A stretch of DNA of 64,000 nt from Petaurus breviceps papuanus (lineage: Eukaryota > Chordata > Mammalia > Diprotodontia > Petauridae): positions 1,152,851 through 1,216,850 of the forward strand of contig JAMXIF010000224.1 in the NCBI GenBank assembly GCA_028583685.1, read 5' to 3'. The notes beneath the pieces were generated by a model. That model had not been told where the DNA came from, did not search any database, and saw only the letters and a program-made list of their open reading frames with translations. This document shows, piece after piece, positions 10,423 through 21,910 of the stretch (position 1 is its first letter; every line of letters begins with the position of its first letter). Made by a program: the position numbers and the translations under genes.

Positions 10423-10634
10423 CGCAGCTAGGTGGAGCATCAGACCTGAGTTCACATCCAGCCTTTGAGGCTAACTTGCTCTGTGACCCTGAGCAAGTCA
10501 CTTCATCCAGTTTGCCTCAGTTTCCTCATCTGTCAGATGAGCTGGAAAAGGAAGTGGCCTGCCGCTCTAGTATTTGCCAAAACCCCGAAATGGGGTCACA
10601 GAAAGTTGGACGCGTCTGAACACCACCACCACCA
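10423..10634 (+). mobile_element. Mar1-type CORE-SINE with BovB/RTE-like tail
   Basis: The head 'gctaggtggagcatcagacc' and 'ctgagcaagtcacttcatcc' are followed by 'tgcctcagtttcctcatctg' and 'gagctggaaaaggaagtggc'. The 3' part, 'accccgaaatggggtcacag' and 'aaagttggacgcgtctgaac', is shared with BovB/RTE LINE tails, as known for Mar1 elements. It ends in a CACCACC run. Confidence 0.8.
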
Positions 10635-10639
10635 ATTAT

Positions 10640-12227
10640 ATATCAGCTGAAAAAGAGAGTCCCGACCTCCTGTGGCTTCAGAGCTTGTGCTTGAGTGGGT
10701 CGTGGGCAGTTTTGGTTTTTTTGCAGACAGCTGATATACCGAAGGCAACCACGGGATCAGCTCCCTTACTGCATTACCCACTTACCCCAGTTTTCTTCAG
10801 TGACTCATCACTCTGGCATTCCTAAGGGAGGGCCCCTTCATTTCCCTTATTTTAAGCTCTTCGAGTAATTGGTACTTTAAACTTGAAAACTTCTGAACAG
10901 CTCCCAGTAAGCACAAGAAGAGGGCCATTCTTTCACCATGGGTATTGGCACAAAGAATTGGGCTCCCTCCACACAGCCCCAGATCAGAGGCCGCATCCCA
11001 AAGCTGCACATTAGCCGCTGTGGGTACCAGCCACTGCAACTTTTGTATGACGTCCAGCCTTGTTAGAGAAATAGTTAAGGAACGTGGATGTTCTGAGTTA
11101 ATGTCTGGGCTTTGTTGAGGCGACTTTTTAGGGGAAATAAAAGATTTGTTTTTGGTTAAGTAGGAGGGAATGAAGCAGTGCAGGGTGGCCAGACCATAAA
11201 GAGTTGTCAGTCTGAGACGAGCACTCCAACCAAAAGCCTTTAAATAACATGAGTTCAAGAAAATTCTTTTTTAAAGTCAAACCCCTACCTTACCCTGCTA
11301 ATCTAGGTGGTGTTGTTCAAGCAGTAAATAGAATGTCAACAACTGGAATTTGAAGCAGTTTGGGGTTTGCCAACTGAAAAGGAATAAAGAAAAAAACACA
11401 GGTGGTTATATCTGAAAATAGTTCCTTGGTGTGCTGGTTGGGTCCATGAAAGGGCAGTAGAGGGATATCAAGAACCGTCTTCACTTTGGAGAAAGTTCAC
11501 AGAGCTCTGGTGGGGGCCCCTTTAGCTCTCAGTTTCCTTTTCTGTAAAATGAGGGGGGTGTGCCGGCTGATTGTTTTAATACCCTTGTTTACTACAGAAG
11601 TCTCATTAGCCAGTTAAGGTCACTGCTGAGAGATTGTAATGATTTAGTACCAAGACTCTGCAGTCATTTTTAGAATTAAGAGTCTGCTTTGTGCATATTG
11701 ATACACTTCTAAAATAGATCCTCACCTCTGCCTTCTTTCAGGAAGAAGAGAAAGACCAGTCATGGGAAATGGGTGGGTCTTCCTGTCTAATAGATTTCTG
11801 TCACTTTGCCTCTGACTTGAAGACCGTGTCTGGAACAGCCAGTGGCGGGAGAAAGGATGGGCTGGCTTTCCAGGGCAGGGTTCGAAGAGAGTCAGTGTCC
11901 TCATGAGAGCGGATGGTCCCCCTTCCTGCCCTCAGTGCTCTGGGGATCCAATTTGAATGGATGAGATTGGGCAACTTGGTTAACATTGTCTGCCCCTTCT
12001 CCGTTCCTTCTCTCAGTGCTTTAGTCCATCCTTGGTTCCTGACTGGTGTCTCTTCTGTCCTGTCAGGCTCCTAAGTCAGCCCCCTGCCTGCTTCTGGCAG
12101 CAAGTTGGCCTCATAGGGCCCTGAGAGAGAGAGTTCATACTTGGAGATACGTCTGGTTTTCCAGTTTGACTGGCATGTGATGTCCATAAGGGCAGCAAAT
12201 AGCATACAGTAAGCTTGAAGGCATACC
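10640..12227. other. Unique sequence with a small MIR remnant
   Basis: Apart from a MIR core at about 11505-11570 ('ctcagtttccttttctgtaa', 'aatgaggggg') I see no repeats or genes. The block may be intronic if the 9.8 kb island starts a plus-strand gene. Confidence 0.35.
11505..11570 (+). repeat. MIR SINE fragment
   Basis: It contains the MIR core words 'ctcagtttccttttctgtaa' and 'aatgaggggggtg'. Confidence 0.6.
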
Positions 12228-12345
12228 TAAGTTGCTCCCATTTTATCTTCTAGACAGTGGGAGCTCTTGAAGGGTTTTGAGCAGGAGAGAAACATGGTTG
12301 GATCTGTGTCTTAGGAGGATTATTTTGGTAGCAGTGTGGAGGGTG
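12228..12345 (-). repeat. L2 LINE fragment, antisense
   Basis: The words 'tgggagctcttgaagggttt', 'gagcaggagagaaacatggt', 'taggaggattattttggtag' and 'cagtgtggagg' follow the L2 antisense order seen also at 7.9 kb and 59.7 kb. Confidence 0.6.
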
Positions 12346-14384
12346 AATTGACTGACACTCTCTCCCTGGGCACCCTGTCTAATAGAAATCTTACCTACCT
12401 TCTTGTCTTTTCCCACACATCTCTGCTCCCACACAGTGAAGAGAAAAGGATTTGGCCTCAGCTTCTTTCTTACCCATTACTAACTCTGATCCAGCACCTT
12501 CCCTCCACCTCATTGGACACCCGTATTGTGCACCCCCACCCACAGTAGCTGTGTGCCCTGTCGCTTCTGGGACAGTCTGAGTTTCAAGAAAATAAAAGGT
12601 TTAGGTTTCATGAAGGGAAGAAATTTCTTTTGGCAGACTGTGCATCCCGTTTTTGGTTCAGGAAATCTTGGTATCCAAATGCCCTTGGATCTCCTTGCTT
12701 CTCCCTTCCTGGTCAGTCTTGGTGCTTGGGCTTGTGTGTTTTCTTCTCTCTCCCTTCCTCTGTGACTTCACCGCAGAATCTTCTGACACCTCAGAGCCCT
12801 CTTTGTTCTGCAGTAAAAAATGGCAGTAGCAATTCTTACCTGTTGAATTCTTAGGATTTTGCAGCCCCTTGGTACTTTTCTGGGCTCCCCTTGCAGCCCA
12901 GATGGAAAGCTTCCCAGAACCCTGGATGTGTGGATGCCCTTAGCCCTGAAACACCTTCTCCCCAGGCCTGTACCTTCATTCTTATACAAGCCCTTTTATC
13001 TTTCCTCCCAGGGTTTCTGAAAATCTGAGAAAAGGTTCAGCCGCACAAAGACTGCAAAATACCATAACATTTTATTTTTTAAAATTTGAGTTTTGACAAT
13101 AAACCTTTTGCTATTTATAACAAAAGTGAAGAAATAATTCAGCGCAAAGAAAAATTAACTGTTGTGATTCATGAAAATATGATAAGGCAGTAATTATAAA
13201 TCTACCTTTAACATTCTAAATTTAGATAATACCATAACCAAACCTGGTGGGTTTTGCCTTGTAGTAACTCATTTATTTCCCTGAAACCCATTTTTTTCTT
13301 AAGCTCCTAAAAACCTCAATTTTGAGATTCTTTATTCACAATGTTTTCCAGGAACCTTGCCCTGGATAATGGCCGGTCAGGTTAATGATGGCCTTAACCG
13401 CTTCACTTGGCACACAATTAGGAAGCTCCATTCTAGGAGCAGAGAGAGGTGCCTATGGTCTAGCAGGGGAAAAGCTGCCCGACTGAGTACGTTGGTGTTT
13501 TAGCTGGCATGGGTACAGATGGCACCCCCTCTGCATTTTGTCATGGACCGTTGCCAGCCCACCCATCTCTGGGTCAGGTCCTGAATGTGTTCTTACGAGT
13601 CATCATGGATAACACTGCAGCCTCCTTGGCAGCTCCCCTGGGCCCTTGGGTAGCCTGTGGTCATGCGTATTCCACAGGCACAGTGCTCCACGACTGCACA
13701 GGGAAGGCTGACGGGCCTTGGTGAGCCTCTGAGCTCATCCGGTCGGATACTCGCTGCAATCCTGTGCTTGGTGAAGTCCCTGCCGCACCTTCCTGTGATT
13801 CTTGTACACCCTCCTGCAGGTCCTCCCCAGAGGACCTCTCCAGGGTGCTGAGAGCTGTTCAGTCCTCAGTCCATCCTTCTGTGTCAGACAGTAAACACAT
13901 GGTGCCTACTGTGTGCCAGAAATGCTGCTTCTCATAAACATTTTAGAGATAATAACATGTGGTCTTATGTTTCTTCTGCCCTGCTGGACCTCTTGTTTTT
14001 GGTAATTGAACTGTCCACAATCTTACATTCTCCGAAATCTTTTCCCCTTTAAGGTGGTGCTGAGCTTGTGAGCCTGGATGACGGGGAGCATAGTGGTTCC
14101 TTCAGCAATAATATGGGTGTTTGGAAGAGGGAAAGACTTGGGGAGGAAAAACGATCCTGTCTGATTTGGGCTTGCAGAGTTTGAGCTGTCCACGGGAGGA
14201 CATTTCATTAGTGATGTGAGAGTGGAGGTCAGGAGAGAGCTCAGGACTCGGTGTGAGTCTGAGAGTCAGCCCCAAAGGTGGTGATTGAATCCACGTGAGC
14301 TAGTTTTCTGTTGACCTCTAACTTTTATGTCCTTGGGCTTCATTTTTACTAAGTGCAAACATGAATGGGTTCCTTTAGTCGTTT
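12346..14384. other. Unannotated sequence with an AT-rich conserved-looking core
   Basis: No gene is seen. 13040-13290 is AT-rich, free of recognisable repeats and rich in ATAA/TTAT words, the look of a conserved non-coding element, but conservation cannot be tested here. 13880-13945 resembles the reverse complement of an L2 or MIR 3' end ('ggtgcctactgtgtgccaga'). Confidence 0.3.
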
Positions 14385-14640
14385 GTCCCAGAATTTGAGG
14401 AGATGGAAGGGACCTTGGTGGCCATCTAGCCCAACCCATAAGCCAAAAGCCACCCCCACTGACATAAATCTGGCCTCTGCCTGAATACCTCCAAAGAAGC
14501 AATTCCTGGAGGTAGGACTGCTCCCCACCCCTGAGAGGCACCAGGGGAATCCAGGCCATCCAGGGAGATCTGAATCTCCTGCAAGACTTGACTCTTCAGA
14601 TGCTTGCTAAATCTTATTGAGTCAATCATCGCCCCACAGA
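14385..14640 (-). repeat. L3/CR1-type LINE 3' end, antisense
   Basis: The words 'gatggaagggaccttggtgg', 'ccatctagcccaaccc' and 'ctggcctctgcctgaatacc' are the reverse complement of the L3 3' end. The match fades after about 14500. Confidence 0.55.
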
Positions 14641-14787
14641 TGGAATATGCCAGCAAAGGGGAAAACCCACCAGGAGATACTGTAACTTAGTCTCTGTCCG
14701 GTCCCTTAAATAGTGAAGGAGTGGAAGAGGACGTAGGTGCTCGATACAGGACAATGTCATCATCTTTTTAAAATCTGGTGGGGGTCA

Positions 14788-15068
14788 GTTGTTAAGCTGT
14801 GGATCTTTTCAATACAATAACAGCAACGTTGTGGGACCATCCACTTTGATAGACTTGGCTCTTGTCAGCAATACAGTGATCTAAGACAGCTCCCAAAGAC
14901 CCATGATGGAAAATGCTGACCACATCCAGAGAAAGAACTATGGAGTCTGAGTGCAGATTGAGGCCGACTTTCTTCACTTTTTTTCTCGTGGTTTTTTTCT
15001 TTTGTTCTGTTTCTTCTTTCACAATGTGACTAATGTGGAAATATGTTTGACATGATTGCAAAAAAGAT
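14788..15068 (+). repeat. Marsupial L1 LINE 3' end, plus strand
   Basis: The words 'gatagacttggctcttgtca', 'cccatgatggaaaatgctga', 'ccacatccagagaaagaact', 'atggagtctgagtgcagatt' and 'gtgactaatgtggaaatatg' are the L1 3' UTR in sense orientation, complementary to the antisense copies at 0.8 and 21 kb. Confidence 0.82.
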
Positions 15069-15694
15069 CGGAAGAGCTGTTAATTAGTTTTGTATGTCTT
15101 GTTTAATAACTTCCTCTTGCTGGGTTTTTCTTTGAAAAGGGTCTTTTTTCCCTTCATCTTCCTTTCCAAATCTCTCTCTCCTCCCTTCTTCAGTGGGCTT
15201 ACCCCTCTTTTTTCTGAGCCTCATCTTTGTTTAGACTTGGCGTGTCTGCCTTTAGGACACCCTCTTAGGCTCCGACCACAGGTGAGAGATTCACACTTAG
15301 TGAGATTTCCTTTTCCCCACCTCTGTGTACGGAGATTGTTGGGCCTACTTCACCATCCTTCAGGGTGCTGGCATCATTCTGCTCAGAGGCTTTGGCAGGC
15401 TGCCAGAGAGCTGGGGAGGGAGCTAAAATAGGGCCCCAAGATCATCACTGAAAACGGCTTTTAGCTGCCTTGTCATTGTCCTTCTGACCTGCTTCATGTC
15501 CACAGCCTCCTTTTTATCAAATAAGACTTGGCAGAGTTTGAATACACAGCAGAAAGTGGCTTAGCTCGCCTCCAGCCTGAACTGAGAGAAGTTCTCAAAC
15601 CTTGTCCTCATCCACAGAAACACTGCACTGGTAGTATGTGTGTGGGCTGCATGTGGGGTGGGGGGCAGGAGAAGGCATGAGACCCTATTGGGCT
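15069..15694. other. Unannotated sequence
   Basis: I recognise no gene or transposon in this stretch. Confidence 0.3.
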
Positions 15695-15790
15695 CTCCTG
15701 ATGTGCGCTGGGCACTGTCCTGAGCCCTGGGGATACAGGCAGTCTCTGCCCCACAGGACCTCGCAGTCTAGTGAGGAGGCTGATGCCCAG
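15695..15790 (-). repeat. L2 LINE 3' end, antisense
   Basis: The words 'gcgctgggcactgtcctgag', 'ccctggggatacaggcagtc' and 'gcagtctagtgaggag' are the reverse complement of the L2 3' end. Confidence 0.6.
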
Positions 15791-16084
15791 ATGGCTGCGC
15801 CCCAACAAGTCACAGGTCATGGAAGGCCATCATTGGTCATACACCAGCTGTCTTCTTGACAATACTCCGCCTATGCTCTGGGAAGGATTACTGTTGGCTT
15901 TTGGTGGTGTTCTCGGCCTGATCGCTGCTGTACTTCCCTCAGACTGTCCTCCATGGCCACCAGACTGTGATGGTTCAGGCCTCCCCTCCCTCGACCCTGA
16001 CCAGTTCCAGTCACTGCCCAGCCTGTCTCCTAGGCCCTGAAGCCTCTCTTTACCACAGTCCATCCAGGTATCATTGTGAGTCAG

Positions 16085-16330
16085 GTCACCCTTTAGTGAC
16101 CTTACCATCCCATCCTTGGCTCACTGTTTCCTGTTAAGCACGGCTTGTTTCTTTCCCATTCCCTAGGGAGACCACCTCACCAGCCACCCTCCCTCGCTCT
16201 CTGCTGGTTGAAATCCTCCCCAGCCTTCCAGACCTACACCAAATGCCTTCTGCTCCATGGAGTCCTTCAGTCTTGAACCTGACTCTCCTTCCTGTGAATT
16301 TATATTCTATTTTGAATTGTGGTTAATGCT
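16085..16330 (+). repeat. L2 LINE fragment
   Basis: The words 'gaaatcctccccagccttcc', 'agacctacaccaaatgcctt' and 'ctgctccatggagtccttca' follow the L2 3' region in sense orientation. The match is moderate, and a left extension toward 15.9 kb is possible. Confidence 0.45.
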
Positions 16331-17014
16331 AGAACACTGAAGCTCTGGAGTTTCTCTGGGCCTATGTTAATTGGTATCAGGATAGATTGAAATAACAAAG
16401 AATGTATAGATTAAAGAAATCACTTAGGTGGAGAATGATGGGGCCATTGTGAGGACGGTGGACTGTGCTTACCCTGAGAACAGGGTGTGTGTGCGTCGTA
16501 GCAAGGCCCCGCTGTCCCTGTAGACACCGGGGACGTGGGAGTGGAGGCTGGCCGGCCATTTGTCAGGAACATTGTAGAGGGAACCCAGGTCAGAGCTAAA
16601 TGAGATGGCCTCGCTTCTGAGATTATAACTTCTTAAACCTGTTCACAGGGTGGATGCCAGGAACCCCGACCTCTCATTTTTCCTTGTATTTTCTCAGCTC
16701 TAATGACTAGTCTGTGGACTGAAAAGATCAGGACCAAAAATGGCAAATGGACACTTGAACCCCAAGATAAATACGATGAAAGCACCTCGTTGCCCAGTGC
16801 CCAGGACCAGCTCACCTGCCCCAAGGCATTCAGAGAACTGGCAAGTGGGAGTCAACTCCAGGCATCTGTAAAGGGCCATGGGGACTGGGGAGCAGGCTGT
16901 GGGAGGGAGAAGGCCGAGTGGATCTAGAAAGAAGGAGAGCTGAGTCTGCAGATGAAGAGGAATTGTCATGGCTTTGGTTCCTGGGGAGATTCTCCATGGT
17001 GTCATTAAAGATAA
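16331..17014. other. Unannotated sequence
   Basis: I recognise no gene or repeat here with confidence. Confidence 0.3.
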
Positions 17015-17195
17015 TGAAAGCTGATGTTTTTATGGTGCTCACTCTGTGCCCAGCGCCGTGCAAAGACTGTCTGTCTCACTTGAGCTCACAACAATCCTGG
17101 GAGAAAGGCGCTAGACAGAGGTTAAAGGACTTCCCCAAGGTCACACTGCTAGCAAGAGTCTGAGGCTGGATTTGAAACTGGGTCTTCTTCCCCAG
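17015..17195 (-). repeat. MIR SINE, antisense
   Basis: The words 'ctcactctgtgcccagcgcc', 'gagctcacaacaatcctggg', 'acttccccaaggtcacactg' and 'ctggatttgaaactgggtct' run in the reverse-complement order of MIR. Confidence 0.75.
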
Positions 17196-18629
17196 CATGG
17201 CTGGCAAGAACAGCCAGTGCCAGGCTAGTTTCACTTACAGGGTTACTAGATTGGGAGAGTGCTGTGGATAAAATGTCTAAATTTTAGTAATTGTTTCCTT
17301 TGGGTCATATGGCAGTATGTAGACTGTTGCTTGGTCAGATGCACAGTCGTTAAGACTCCTACGTTTGGAAGGGTCTCCAGCAGAGCTCCTCCAGCGGCAG
17401 CCTGGGCCCTGGGGTGGTTAACACTGTCAGCTCTCATCTGTCCCTCAGTGGGTGTGGGGGGAGGTATTCAGTATTCAGGGAGGACCCCCCCCCAGGACTT
17501 ACCGGATCTGACCAGAGTTGTGAGTGAGTTTAATGGCCTTGTTGTGAAGGAGCCACGGGCGGACTCTAGAGGCTGCTGTTTAGTAAAAGGGAAAACCCCA
17601 GATAAGATTTCCCAGCCCAGGTTCCCATTAATTGAGGCTCCACCCTTGGATGCCTTTGGTGTTGTGAATGTCTGTGAATCTGTCAGAGAAGCCCTTTGGC
17701 CTTTGGGGCAGTGCGAGCCACATGCACAAGTGTCAGAAAAGCGGGGTCACAGCCACTGCTCTGTTGACATGCCGGTTCCCTCTTGTTTTTACTTTTCGTT
17801 TCGCTTTCCCTTGAAAGGGATCTTCTCTGCTCAGCTGAGAGCTCTTAATCTCGATTGACTGTCAGACAGGAAAAGCACAGAGAGCTTTTCACCAGGCTGC
17901 ATTTTTCATCATTTCTTTTTACCCCAAGAGACAAAGCGTTTTCTATTTTTATCTGTGAATTCATCAACTGCTGTTTGCACCGATAGAATACTTTCAGGCA
18001 GCCAAAACTCTGAGCGAGTTTAGAGTGGAATCATTTCAGGGCCAGGAGTCAAATGGAAAGTCTGCCGATTTGCCTTTGCCTTGCCTTTTTGAAAACAGGT
18101 TAACAGCAAAGGACCCTTTTCCTGTAGCAGTCGTACGTTTTATTGGCCAGAATGAACTATATGCAAACTTCCTAGAAACCTTTTCAGTAATTCCAGAAAA
18201 TAGTTTGGGTTAGTGGCGTTGAGATTCTTGGTATGTGATGCATTTAAGGAATTGGTTTTAAGAGAACAGAATCCCATGGTTATTGCCAAAGAAAAACATG
18301 GATAAAGCGGCTGTGAAATCAGGTTTTAAGGCGATGGATTAAGGAATATCTAACGTCCTTAAATCTGTGACAGTGAGAACATTTTGCAGCTGCTGGGGAG
18401 GGCATTGGAGCAGGGGCAGGCATGATTTGGGAGACCCTGTGTAGCCCTTTAGAGCCAGGGACGTTGGAGACAAGAAGGTCTGAAGTGTGTGCCCATGGAA
18501 GCTAACCCTCTCCTCCCCGCTTTCGGGCCTTGGCAAGGGAGGTGCCCATTACCTGCTAAAATCCGGAAATACTTGCCGAGACTGTGGCTTTTGTGCCCTA
18601 GAAGGAAGACTCAGATAGATGGACTGAGG
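17196..18629. other. Unique sequence without recognised features
   Basis: I see no gene and no clear transposon. 17850-18340 is AT-rich and repeat-free and could include conserved regulatory DNA. This is an impression from composition only. Confidence 0.3.
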
Positions 18630-19300
18630 ATCCATTATGGTCTTCAGTCGCTGGCTTCTGCCTCTGAGTTTTTGTTCATGCTCTTTCCTCTTCCACTGAT
18701 GCCAGTCTGGATCCGACTTGTCCCAAATACCCCAGCCTAAGGCCCAGCCTGTTTCATGAAGCCTTGTCTGACTTTCAGTTTATGTTGATCTCTGAATTCT
18801 TTTTTTTTTTTTTTTAAAGCAATCGGGGTTAAGTAACTTGCTCAAGGTTACACGGCCAGTTATTTCTGGGTGTGGTGCTGAGTATCTGAGCCCGGGATTT
18901 GATCCAGGTCATCCCGACACTGGAGCCCCTGCTCTTACTTGCTGAGCCACCTGGGCGCCCCTAAACAATTGGGGTTAAGTAACTTGCTCAAGGTTACACG
19001 GCCAGGTGTTTCTGGGTGGGTGCTAAGTGTCTGAGCCTGGGATTCGATCTCCAGGTCTTCTCAACACTGGAGCCGGTGCTCTTACTCACTGTGCTACCTG
19101 GCCGCCCCCTTTTTTTTTTAAATTGTTTTTTATTCTTTTCTCCCCAACTGCATTTTTTTTTTTTTTGCTTTTTGGAGGGCTGATCTCTGAATTCTTAGTG
19201 TATTTTTACATAGTACCAAATGGTTTGAAAGCACCGTACTTGCTTTTGAACTGTGCCCTGTGTATTAATTTTATCTTCCCCACTTTAACTTTATGGCAGC
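18630..19300 (+). repeat. L2 LINE 3' region split by a composite SINE insertion
   Basis: The left part ('ttgttcatgctctttcctct', 'tttcatgaagccttgtctga') and the right part from 19197 ('agtgtatttttacatagtac') are consecutive L2 3' sequence on the plus strand. They are separated by the 18802-19180 insertion and rejoin exactly across its target duplication. Confidence 0.55.
18802..19180 (-). mobile_element. Composite insertion with a head-to-tail SINE dimer
   Basis: The block is flanked by a perfect 16-base direct repeat, TGATCTCTGAATTCTT (18786-18801 and 19181-19196). On the plus strand it holds a T-run, a complete antisense SINE (about 18818-18961), and a second antisense SINE directly joined to it (about 18962-19108) without an intervening tail. 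These are followed by another T-run with a short L1-like scrap, and a third T-run ending in 'gctttttggagggc', which resembles the tail end of the standard SINE type. The two SINE units are of the variant subfamily also present at 21.2 and 36.7 kb. Confidence 0.8.
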
Positions 19301-19309
19301 AGGCCATAC

Positions 19310-19510
19310 TTACTTAACAGTTCCCATTTATATAACTTTTTTAATGAAGTAATTTCTTCATTAGCAATCATGTGAAGTAGATATTGCAACTAGTGTTACT
19401 CGCAAAATACAGGAAACGTGAGATCCAGAAATGGGAGGGTGATTTGTGCCCATTAAATGTTGGACCGGAATGCTCCTTGATCTCAAGTCCAGTGTTATTT
19501 TTACAATGCA
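19310..19510 (-). repeat. MIR SINE, antisense, diverged
   Basis: The order 'cccatttatataac', 'catgtgaagtagatattgca', 'gtgagatccagaaatgggag', 'gtgatttgtgccc' and 'ctcaagtccagtgttatttt' fits antisense MIR with many substitutions. Confidence 0.5.
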
Positions 19511-19524
19511 ACAAGGTCTTATGG

Positions 19525-19596
19525 ATTAGTTCGTGCATTTAGAACAGAATCCTCATTTGGATTAGTTCCTGCGTTTAGAACAGAATCCTCATTTGG
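19525..19596. repeat. 36-base tandem duplication
   Basis: Unit one (19525-19560) and unit two (19561-19596) differ at only two of 36 positions. Each ends in 'cagaatcctcatttgg'. Confidence 0.9.
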
Positions 19597-21016
19597 ATTT
19601 CGACTTTAATGCACCACAGCTAGGTAGATATATAAACATATACAGCTTTGGAGCATTAGAGAAAGTCATCAGAATATAGGATTCAGGATTGTATGGAAAT
19701 AGAATGTAAGAAAAGAAAATTCTTTGGACTCTGACAGAGTCGTCTGTGAAGATGGCAGAGGCTGATGCCGGCCGGGAGGTGGCCCCAGGAGCTGAAGCCC
19801 AGGGAGATGGCACCAAGCACTGCCCGCAGCTGTGTCCAGCACAGAGGGGCCAGGAGCCAGGCTCACTGTCAGAGAGATGTGGCCCCCAGGCCGCAGCAGA
19901 AGCTGCACCCGTGAAGTTATTGCCAGCGTCAGTGAGATCGTGACCTGCTCCAAAGTCAGATCTGTTCCACACCAGCAGAAAAGACCGTTTGTACCTTGAG
20001 GATTATCTGAAAAGGTGAAGGGGGAACGACGCTTAGGGGCTAGAAGAAAAGCAGAAGGGGCAGTACCGTGTGGACAGTGCAAAGATGGTGGCCAGAAAAG
20101 GGCAGCAGCTGTTCAGAGGTTACTGAGGAGTGTAGAAGATCCACCTAGAATCATTTCCCCTTTGCTTGGCCCGATACTTGGCTGAGTTCTAATGGCCAGA
20201 ACCTCCCCAGGATGGTTATACGGCGTGCCAGTCACTCATCCTTCCTTGAGGGGGGTCACTTCTGCATTGAGCTCTGCTTCTTAGCCAAGAAGCAACTGCT
20301 TTGGGGATCCCACTGGGGAAACGGCCTCTGCTCCTTAAGCATTTTGTTTTCACATGCCTCATCTATTTTATCTTTATAGAATGTTTTAATTTACAAATAA
20401 TTTTTTAAAAAGGAAAATTTTTAGCACACTTGCTCAAAAATAAAGTCCCTACACAGAATCTAAAAGCTTGCTGTTTTTCTCTAACTGCCTGAGCCAGAGA
20501 GTTTAATGTAGACAGTGATTTGGAATCTAGAGCTGAAATGAAATTTGCCCATTTCCTGGAGTTCTTTGTTATTTAAAAACAGCAAACAAGAACTTGCCCC
20601 TGAACCCTAAGACAGCAGCACCTTCTCCAATGTGAGGCAGTATGTTTGGCCTGACCCCCTGCCAAAGGATTCTGACCATATCTTAAATTCTTAATAAACT
20701 CCTGTATTTGTGACTAAACCATTTGGCTGCTATGTCACGCACCTTTGGTTTTAACATTATTGAGTCTGGATACCTCTTTGCACATCTGGTCCAGGCAGAT
20801 GTGGCCCTGCTCAGACTACCCTCTCTTGTCCTGATTGGTGCCTCTTCTCCTGCCATCCATGTTGGGGGGAAGACCTTTGGCTCTTGGAGACTATTGCCCT
20901 GGAGGAGGGAGAACCAGGGCCTCAGCCTAACCCCTGAGAGCTTTGACTTTGTTTCCCCTGCCCCCCCCCATCTCTGTCTTAAGGCTTGAAGTCAGGCAAG
21001 TAGCCAAAGTGGAGGC
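19597..21016. other. Mostly unique sequence; a GC-richer block with an ATG in good context
   Basis: 19740-20150 is GC-richer than its surroundings. It holds an ATG at 19752 in the context AAGATGGCAG, followed by about 63 codons of alanine- and glutamate-rich open frame (starting MAEADAGREV) that ends at 19943. AATAAA-like words follow near 20440. I do not recognise the peptide. The block could be chance, an old exon or the relic of a processed gene copy. Confidence 0.25.
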
Positions 21017-21164
21017 AACCAAGTTTTCTTTTTTTTTTTTTTAATTAATTTGTTTATTTACTTTCAGTTTATAACATTTAGTTCCACAGTCCCTTGAGTT
21101 CCAAATTTTCATCCCCTCTCTCTCCTCCTCGCCCTCCCCCCATGGCAGCATGCAATCAGATATA

Positions 21165-21330
21165 TTTTTATTTATTTTTTAAAGCAATCGGGGTTAAGTA
21201 ACTTGCTCAAGGTTACACGGCCAGTCATTTCTGGGTGTGGTGATAAGTATCTGAGCCCAGATTTGATCCCCAGGTCATCCCGACACTGGAGCTGGTACTC
21301 TTAGTTGCTGAGCCACCTGGCCGCCCCTAA
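21165..21330 (-). mobile_element. Variant-subfamily SINE nested in L1
   Basis: It contains 'aaagcaatcggggttaagta', 'cttgctcaaggttacacggc', 'cagtcatttctgggtgtggt' and 'gccacctggccgcccc', the reverse complement of the variant SINE. The flanks GCAATCAGATATA (21152-21164) and GCGATCAGATATA (21331-21343) agree at 12 of 13 bases. Confidence 0.88.
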
Positions 21331-21711
21331 GCGATCAGATATAGGATCTACAAATACCTTCACATTAAACATTAATCAGGTTGTACAGAAGGATTATAAC
21401 TGATGGAATGATCAGTGGGAAAGAGGAAACAAAATAAGAAAAAGAAACACAGCAAGTGGTTTGTTTCACTCTTCATTCAGACTCTGTAGTTCTTTCTCCG
21501 CATGTGGACATCTCTTTGGGTTGTGAGTCTTTTGGAGTCATCTTATAACCTTACATTGCTGAGAGGAGCCCAGTCTATCAAAGTTAGTCATCACACATAC
21601 GTTGTGTCTGGGATTGTGTACAGATTTCTCCTGGTTCTGCTCCCCTCACTCAACATCAGTTTATATAAGTCTCTCCAGATTATTATAAAGTCCGTCTGCT
21701 CCTCATTTCTT

Positions 21712-21910
21712 TTTTTTTTTTTTTTTTTNNNNNNNNNNNNNNNNNNNNNNNNNNNNNNNNNNNNNNNNNNNNNNNNNNNNNNNNNNNNNNNNNNNNNNNN
21801 NNNNNNNNNNNNNNNNNNNNNNNNNNNNTAAGTGTCTGAGGCCGGATCTGAACCCAGGTCCTCCTGACTCCAGGGGCAGGGCTCTATTTACTGCACCACC
21901 TAGCCGCCCC
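21712..21910 (-). mobile_element. Standard SINE nested in L1, containing an assembly gap
   Basis: A T-run leads into the gap. After it come 'taagtgtctgaggccggatc', 'aggtcctcctgactccaggg' and 'accacctagccgcccc', the tRNA-like head on the minus strand. The repeat TCCTCATTTCTT at 21700-21711 and 21911-21922 is the target duplication. Confidence 0.85.
21729..21828. other. Assembly gap (100 N)
   Basis: Exactly 100 N follow a homopolymer T run. From the SINE structure, little more than the missing 3' half of the SINE need be absent, but the true length is unknown. Confidence 0.99.

Noticed and set aside
18818-19108. Possible tRNA gene pair
   Set aside because: The tRNA-like heads are parts of SINEs with poly-A tails and target duplications, and they do not fold through a full cloverleaf by eye.
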